Notes under the pieces: generated by a model | Told to the model about the DNA's origin: nothing | What the model saw: the letters and a program-made list of their open reading frames with translations, nothing else | Database searches by the model: none | Position numbers and translations under genes: made by a program | From: Chitinophaga tropicalis | GTDB taxonomy: Bacteria; Bacteroidota; Bacteroidia; Chitinophagales; Chitinophagaceae | Length of the DNA: 64,000 bases | Reading direction: 5' to 3' | NCBI RefSeq assembly: GCF_009758205.1 | Contig: NZ_WRXN01000006.1 | Coordinates: forward strand, 124,001-188,000 | Shown here: in pieces, positions 59,265-64,000 of the stretch | How positions within the stretch are numbered: the stretch's first letter is position 1 | How the letters are laid out: every line of letters starts with the position of its first letter

Positions 59265-61658
59265 ATGAAGATCATCAATCAACTGTTATTAGGAATAGCC
59301 AGTGCTGCTGTATTCCAGTTGCCTGTTAACGCCCAGTTCGGCTGGCAGATGCAGCCGGTCAGTATACAGAGCCGTTGGGCTAAAGAAGTATCACCTGCCA
59401 ATGCTTTAAAAGAATATCCCCGTCCACAGATGGTGCGGAGTACCTGGACCAACCTGAACGGCCTGTGGGATTATGCTATTACAGAGAAGGATGCCACTGC
59501 TCCGACTGCCTATAGCGGTCAGATACTGGTGCCTTATCCCATAGAATCAGCTCTTTCGGGTGTAAAAAAGATGCTGCAACCCAGCGAGAACCTGTGGTAT
59601 AAAAAAATTATCAGCAAGCCAGAACTGAAAAATGGAGAAAGAGCATTGCTTCAATTCGGAGCGGTGGACTGGCAAGCCACTGTATTTGTAAATGGGAAAG
59701 AAGTAGGCAGTCATAGCGGCGGCTACCAGGCTTTTACTGTCGATATTACTGATGCGTTGAAAGACGGTCAGAATGAAGTGGTGGTGAAAGTATATGACCC
59801 TACCAGTGAAGGTGTAGGGCCTCATGGCAAACAGGTACTCAACCCTCAAAATATCTATTATACCCCAAGTTCCGGTATATGGCAGACAGTGTGGCTGGAA
59901 ACGGTACCTGCTGCCTATATATCCGGCCTGGTATTAACCCCGGATATAGACAAAGGGATACTGAATATAACTGTTAACGCTCCTGCCGGCGCTGTTGTTG
60001 AAATAAAGGCCATGGATGGCAATACGGAAGTTGGCAAGGTAAAAGGCAAAGCCGGTGTAGCGCTGAAACTGCCGCTGAAGAATGCCAGATTATGGTCGCC
60101 GGAAAATCCGTTCCTCTACGACCTGAGCATTAAGCTGACAAAAAGTGGGGACGAAGTGAAAAGCTATTTCGGTATGCGTAAGATCTCCATTGCCAAAGAT
60201 GAGAAAGGTGTGGACAGGATCTTTCTCAATAACAAACCTTACTTCAACCTTGGTACGCTGGATCAGGGCTTCTGGCCTGATGGTCTGTATACCGCTCCTA
60301 CTGATGAAGCGCTGAAATTTGACATTGAAGCTATTAAAGCCATGGGCTTTAATACCATCAGGAAACATATTAAAGTAGAACCTGCCCGCTGGTATTACCA
60401 TGCTGACAAACTGGGTATGCTGGTATGGCAGGACTTTGTAAACCCCAACCAGGGATTACCTCCCGGCGCTAAAGAAGCGTTTGAGAAAGAAAGCAAAGAA
60501 ACCCTGGAGCAGCTGCATAATGCTCCCAGTATCGTGACCTGGGTATTGTTCAATGAACAATGGGGCAGCTTTGACCAGGCCCGTTTAACAGAATGGGTGA
60601 AAAAGGCTGATCCCAGCAGAATAGTGAATGGTCATACCGGCGAATATATCTTTATTGAAGGCCGGGAAACCAAAACAGGGAAAGATAACTGGGTGAACAG
60701 TGATATGACGGATGTACACTCATATCCTGACCCTATGAACTCTCCTGCCATGCCAGGCAAAGCTCGCGTTATAGGCGAGTTTGGTGGTATCGGTGTATTT
60801 ATAGCAGATCACCAGTGGAATACAGGCAAGGGCTGGGGGTATATACAGGTAACGCCATCTGCCCTGAAAGGTAAGTATACTATTATGGCCCAGCACCTAA
60901 AACTGCTGGAGACTGAAGGCCTGAGCGGCTCTATCTATACACAACCTTTTGACGTGGAAGGAGAAGAGAACGGTTTGATGACGTACGACCGTGAAGTGGT
61001 TAAAATTCCCTTTGAAGATATGCGTAAGATACATAGCCAGCTGAATCCCAACATAGGTAATATTCCCCAGGTAGTGGCACAGAATGCTGATATTACTGAT
61101 CCGGGTGTTAAATACAGCGCATTACTGCAGCAATATATTGACGGTAACCGTGATGCTGCTTTCCTACGCAAACTGACCCAGACCGCACAGCAGGTAGGTG
61201 ATAAGCCGGGTGCTGCCAGGGCCGGGAAAGATTATATCAATACCCTGAAAGCGCCTTATTCCGATGAAGCTATGCAGTTTATTGTGCAGTTTACTTCCAG
61301 CACTAAAGATCCTGGGTTTGCTTTATTACAGAATGAATTAAGTAACCCGGCTTCAAAACTAAACCGTAGGGAGGTAACCGTAAAACTGATGAATATCGTG
61401 TTTACTGATGTAATCAACCCTGATCTGCAGCAAAGTGGAGGTAACCCTGACTGGGCAACTATTGAAACAAAAGTAAAGCCTTACGGCGCTCCGGGCGATG
61501 AGATATTCCTGAGGGCTAAAACAGTATATCTTTTCAATAAGCAGGACTGGCAGCAGTATGCACCGGTAGCTACTGCTTATATTGAGAAATATGGTGGTAA
61601 TCTCCCTGAACAGGAAAGAAAAATGTTCCAGGATGCTACAGCAAGAGGGAAACAGTAG
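59265..61658 (+). CDS. Secreted glycoside hydrolase family 2 protein, paralogue 2
   Basis: A 797-residue GH2 enzyme with signal peptide (ending LPVNAQ). Same plan as the protein at 41354: sugar-binding jelly roll (NLNGLWDYAITEKDATAPT), immunoglobulin-like domain, TIM barrel with acid/base Glu431 (VLFNEQW) and nucleophile Glu505 (IGEFGG). It lacks the C-terminal TPR-like extension. Conserved blocks such as LDQGFWP(E/D)GLYTAPTDEA show close relationship. It is divergent from the ECF sigma gene and followed by its own terminator. Substrate unknown. Confidence 0.9.
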   Translation: MKIINQLLLGIASAAVFQLPVNAQFGWQMQPVSIQSRWAKEVSPANALKEYPRPQMVRSTWTNLNGLWDYAITEKDATAPTAYSGQILVPYPIESALSGVKKMLQPSENLWYKKIISKPELKNGERALLQFGAVDWQATVFVNGKEVGSHSGGYQAFTVDITDALKDGQNEVVVKVYDPTSEGVGPHGKQVLNPQNIYYTPSSGIWQTVWLETVPAAYISGLVLTPDIDKGILNITVNAPAGAVVEIKAMDGNTEVGKVKGKAGVALKLPLKNARLWSPENPFLYDLSIKLTKSGDEVKSYFGMRKISIAKDEKGVDRIFLNNKPYFNLGTLDQGFWPDGLYTAPTDEALKFDIEAIKAMGFNTIRKHIKVEPARWYYHADKLGMLVWQDFVNPNQGLPPGAKEAFEKESKETLEQLHNAPSIVTWVLFNEQWGSFDQARLTEWVKKADPSRIVNGHTGEYIFIEGRETKTGKDNWVNSDMTDVHSYPDPMNSPAMPGKARVIGEFGGIGVFIADHQWNTGKGWGYIQVTPSALKGKYTIMAQHLKLLETEGLSGSIYTQPFDVEGEENGLMTYDREVVKIPFEDMRKIHSQLNPNIGNIPQVVAQNADITDPGVKYSALLQQYIDGNRDAAFLRKLTQTAQQVGDKPGAARAGKDYINTLKAPYSDEAMQFIVQFTSSTKDPGFALLQNELSNPASKLNRREVTVKLMNIVFTDVINPDLQQSGGNPDWATIETKVKPYGAPGDEIFLRAKTVYLFNKQDWQQYAPVATAYIEKYGGNLPEQERKMFQDATARGKQ

Positions 61659-61678
61659 TTATCAGACGTTATAATAAT

Positions 61679-61706
61679 AACGGCGGCTGTAGTTACAGTC
61701 GCCGTT
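61679..61706 (+). terminator. 13-bp terminator after GH2 paralogue 2
   Basis: AACGGCGGCTGTA (61679-61691) and TACAGTCGCCGTT (61694-61706), one G-T wobble, 2-nt loop, then a T-rich tail. It closes the GH2 transcript. Confidence 0.8.
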
Positions 61707-61803
61707 TTATTTGCAGGTAAATGACAGTGAAAAGTTGTCTGTAACTACTAAGCATTATTCCAGTCAAACCACTTATATTGTATTTGTTAACCATTTATAC
61801 AAT

Positions 61804-62331
61804 ATGAGACAACTACTTTTTTTGTTTTCCCTGAGCATAGCAGGCTGTATGCCTGCTCCAAAAAACCTGGATATAAAAGATCCAAAGGCTTTGCCTCCTA
61901 TTACGCTCTTTATGGCGGATACTGTGACAAAGTATAATATTGACAGTTTGCCCAAAGGCCGGCCTACGTTGCTGGTTTTCTATGGTCGAAACTGCCCCTA
62001 TTGTGATACAATGACTGAGAATATTGTAAAGCATATTGATACATTGAAAGATGTGAACGTAATAACCTTAAGTGCCGGCGAATTTCATTACGTAGATGTG
62101 TATGATAAGAAATTTGAATTGTCAAGGTATCCCAATATCAAAAATGGCCTGGATTATAATAATATGTTGTTAGCCTTCTATGGAGCTCAGGGCCTGCCGT
62201 TTGTCGTATTTTACGATAAAGACAGGCAAATCAAAAGAGCTAATTTAGGCCCTTTAAGTGTAGATTCTATCAGGTATATTATTGATAAAGCGCCGGCTTC
62301 TCCGATTGTTGCGGATAAAAAGCCTGTCTGA
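61804..62331 (+). CDS. Thioredoxin-fold lipoprotein
   Basis: A 175-residue lipoprotein from the ATG at 61804 (MRQLLFLFSLSIAGC, lipobox SIAGC); the upstream extension to 61711 has no signal character. The thioredoxin-like domain has the redox motif NCPYCDTM and a cis-Pro region GLPFVVFYD. It would act in the periplasm or at the outer membrane in thiol exchange. Its 3' end overlaps the convergent membrane-protein gene by 53 nt. Its role with the neighbouring GH2 or GT-C genes is unclear. Confidence 0.78.
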   Translation: MRQLLFLFSLSIAGCMPAPKNLDIKDPKALPPITLFMADTVTKYNIDSLPKGRPTLLVFYGRNCPYCDTMTENIVKHIDTLKDVNVITLSAGEFHYVDVYDKKFELSRYPNIKNGLDYNNMLLAFYGAQGLPFVVFYDKDRQIKRANLGPLSVDSIRYIIDKAPASPIVADKKPV

Positions 62332-63787
62332 TCACATAAGCGATCAGTAATATTCCAAAAGTAAAAGACAGCAACATCGGGAATACCTGGTATCTCAATA
62401 CAATTGGAGATGCCAGTACGCTGAAACCGAGGTTACAGCTCCATATAGCCAGTACCAGCACTAATAGACTTCTATAGTAGCGGGTGCTAGCTTTCCATCC
62501 TCCCAGTGTTAGAAACCCGATCAATCCTAAAACATAGAACAGGTTCACTGCTGCCAGGAAATAAGGGTATACGAACATATAAGATATCTTCTTGTCTTTT
62601 GTACGTGTGAATATTTTTTCTGTGGGATAATTGAACCATTTCTTTTCCATGTCCTCTACAAAATCCCGGTCCATGTTGTAAACGTCAAGGAATTCTCCCG
62701 GAGGCACATAGTACCTAATCAGATTAGGCCAGAGATAATATTGCGTATAAGCCATGGGATACTCTTTTGTCAGATAAGCACCATATTCACCGTAAAGTGG
62801 AGCTTGTTTTGCCCAACGACGAAAGAAATCATTAGGCGTTTTTGTTTTGTTGCCTCCATGTGCAGCAAAATACCGTCTTAGAGGAGAATTCCCATCCCAG
62901 AGAAAATATATTCCTAATACCCTGTCATTCCGGTAGGGGCTTGTTGCCAGTGCTTTGTTATGTTCGTTCACAAAGCCGTGCAGTTGCCTGAATTTTTGAG
63001 GTACTTCACCGGCCTTTACTGAATCTACATAAGAGTAGGGTAGCAGCGCGTTGGCTGATAGCTGCCATCCACCAAAAGCAGAGAACTGGTTATAGCCGGT
63101 TTGTATTTTGTAAACATGCAATGTGTGGAACACGAACGCTGCCAGTAATATGCTGCTGAAGGCAACGCTCAGCATTTTTCTTTTTACGGATGTATCGGCT
63201 GTAAGTATAACAATAAAGCTGATCAGGGGATAAAAAACAGCATTGTACCTTACTGTAAAGACGGCTACCAAAATGATGGCATGTGTAAAAAGTAACCAGT
63301 TATTGGGTTTGTACAGGATCCAGCATAACTGTGTAATCCATATTATACTTAAGGCGGTATATAAGGCATCGCTGGATACAAAATTGGCCATATGTAGTAA
63401 GATGGGGTTGGCCACGCCGAAGAGCAATAATATGCCGGTAAGCCATTTTCCTGGACGGAGCACATAGATCACAGTGCTCAGGAAATAGATAATACTCACA
63501 TGCAATAGCAGGTATTGTAGGAGAATCAAGGCTGTATCATAATGGGCAATAAAAGCAAACAACTGAAGAAAACGTGAGTAACCAATGGGCCACATATTGA
63601 TGGCCTGGTTATAATATGCCGCTTCTACATATGAATTGGAATCCGGGAAAAAGCTGGGGTAAGGGAATAACCACTTAAACCAGGTAAACTGGACCAAGAC
63701 TATGATAAAGTAAACAAACAGGTAAATACGATTTTTCCAGATCCATTGTTTAAAAGGAAGTGGGGCTGTGGAGACTCCGGTGTACAT
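62279..63787 (-). CDS. GT-C-type multi-pass membrane protein, paralogue 2
   Basis: A 502-residue membrane protein with about ten to twelve helices, homologous to that at 54194. The first loop has FPYPSFFPDSNSYVEAAYYN with Asp-Ser; NMWPIGYSRFLQLF, QFSAFGGWQLSANAL and FSVLASPIVLRYQVFPM are shared with the paralogue. A GT-C glycosyltransferase fold is inferred. The last 17 codons overlap the 3' end of the thioredoxin-like gene on the other strand, so the stop regions of both genes are constrained together. Confidence 0.7.
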   Translation of the reverse strand: MYTGVSTAPLPFKQWIWKNRIYLFVYFIIVLVQFTWFKWLFPYPSFFPDSNSYVEAAYYNQAINMWPIGYSRFLQLFAFIAHYDTALILLQYLLLHVSIIYFLSTVIYVLRPGKWLTGILLLFGVANPILLHMANFVSSDALYTALSIIWITQLCWILYKPNNWLLFTHAIILVAVFTVRYNAVFYPLISFIVILTADTSVKRKMLSVAFSSILLAAFVFHTLHVYKIQTGYNQFSAFGGWQLSANALLPYSYVDSVKAGEVPQKFRQLHGFVNEHNKALATSPYRNDRVLGIYFLWDGNSPLRRYFAAHGGNKTKTPNDFFRRWAKQAPLYGEYGAYLTKEYPMAYTQYYLWPNLIRYYVPPGEFLDVYNMDRDFVEDMEKKWFNYPTEKIFTRTKDKKISYMFVYPYFLAAVNLFYVLGLIGFLTLGGWKASTRYYRSLLVLVLAIWSCNLGFSVLASPIVLRYQVFPMLLSFTFGILLIAYVIRQAFYPQQSEKPALYQ

Positions 63788-63865
63788 TGTTATGATTTAG
63801 GGTTAAGTGGATAGCCTGTAATTTAATTATCATCCTATATCACCGGTTAGGAGATCGCGTATTTT

Positions 63866-64000
63866 TCAGATCAGTTTGCCGCCGTAATATTCTTTCGCCT
63901 GAAGCAGCATTTCATCTACATCGTCAAAATCAACTACTTCTGCTATCATTGGTAGTGTCAGGTTATTATTCTGTAGCAGGTGGTAGACCAGCATCATCCT
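63866..64000 (-). CDS. AraC-like regulator, paralogue 3 (C-terminal end only)
   Basis: The last 44 codons before a TGA at 63866-63868; the rest lies beyond the window. RMMLVYHLLQNNNLTLPMIAE-type residues and EYYGGKL at the end match the C-terminal HTH helices of the AraC-like proteins at 39545 ([17 protein letters not shown]) and 44065. It is therefore a third member of the same family. Confidence 0.7.
   Translation of the reverse strand, partial: RMMLVYHLLQNNNLTLPMIAEVVDFDDVDEMLLQAKEYYGGKLI

Overview
The window looks like a chromosomal segment of a Chitinophaga-like member of the Bacteroidota. The evidence is two SusC/SusD pairs, an ECF sigma/FecR pair, a T9SS C-terminal sorting domain, expanded families of RteC-like and AraC-like regulators, and promoters matching the Bacteroidota pattern (TTG, about 19 nt, TAnnTTTG). 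I saw no tRNA, rRNA, CRISPR array, transposase or prophage.

Layout. 1-4.4 kb: the tail of a SusC gene, a SusD gene and a secreted TlpA-like thioredoxin. 4.5-9.4 kb: a Crp-type regulator, small membrane proteins, a signal-peptidase-like protein, a beta-lactamase-fold serine hydrolase and an NAD-dependent dehydrogenase. 9.4-14 kb: a LytS/LytR-type two-component pair divergent from an outer-membrane beta-barrel protein. 14-16 kb: an alginate-lyase-family enzyme and a lipoprotein. 16-18.5 kb: an EF-G paralogue behind a roughly 400-nt leader. 18.5-22.3 kb: an operon of three exported proteins (flavin amine oxidase, HisC-like aminotransferase, Hint-domain protein). 22.4-27.9 kb: a TPR protein, an AT-rich toxin-antitoxin-like pair, a PL9-type pectate lyase with a T9SS tail, and a lipoprotein. 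28-31 kb: a compact operon centred on NAD+/ADP-ribose chemistry (Nudix-HTH regulator, ADP-ribosylation-associated protein, NADAR, KptA/Tpt1, metallophosphoesterase). 31-36 kb: small secreted proteins, an HTTM protein, DUF1345 and an RhlE-like helicase. 36-64 kb: carbohydrate and signalling genes with many paralogue pairs (RteC-like, AraC-like, GH2, GT-C-type membrane proteins, ECF sigma factors), around a complete sigma/FecR/AraC-like operon divergent from an STN-bearing SusC and its SusD.

Most notable. (1) The EF-G leader has a strong promoter and two modules in series. Each has a short ORF whose 3' end overlaps a sequence complementary to the following intrinsic terminator, as expected for ribosome-controlled transcription attenuation. 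(2) The NAD+/ADP-ribose operon combines KptA and NADAR with a regulator whose Nudix box has lost its catalytic glutamates. (3) A secreted Hint protein keeps the block A Cys and block B TxxH but lacks the terminal His-Asn, and sits in an operon with two Tat-type exported enzymes. (4) A roughly 70-110 bp intergenic element occurs three times, with a long perfect hairpin in two copies and a precise deletion of it in the third. All functions are inferred by reading the sequence; no database search was possible.
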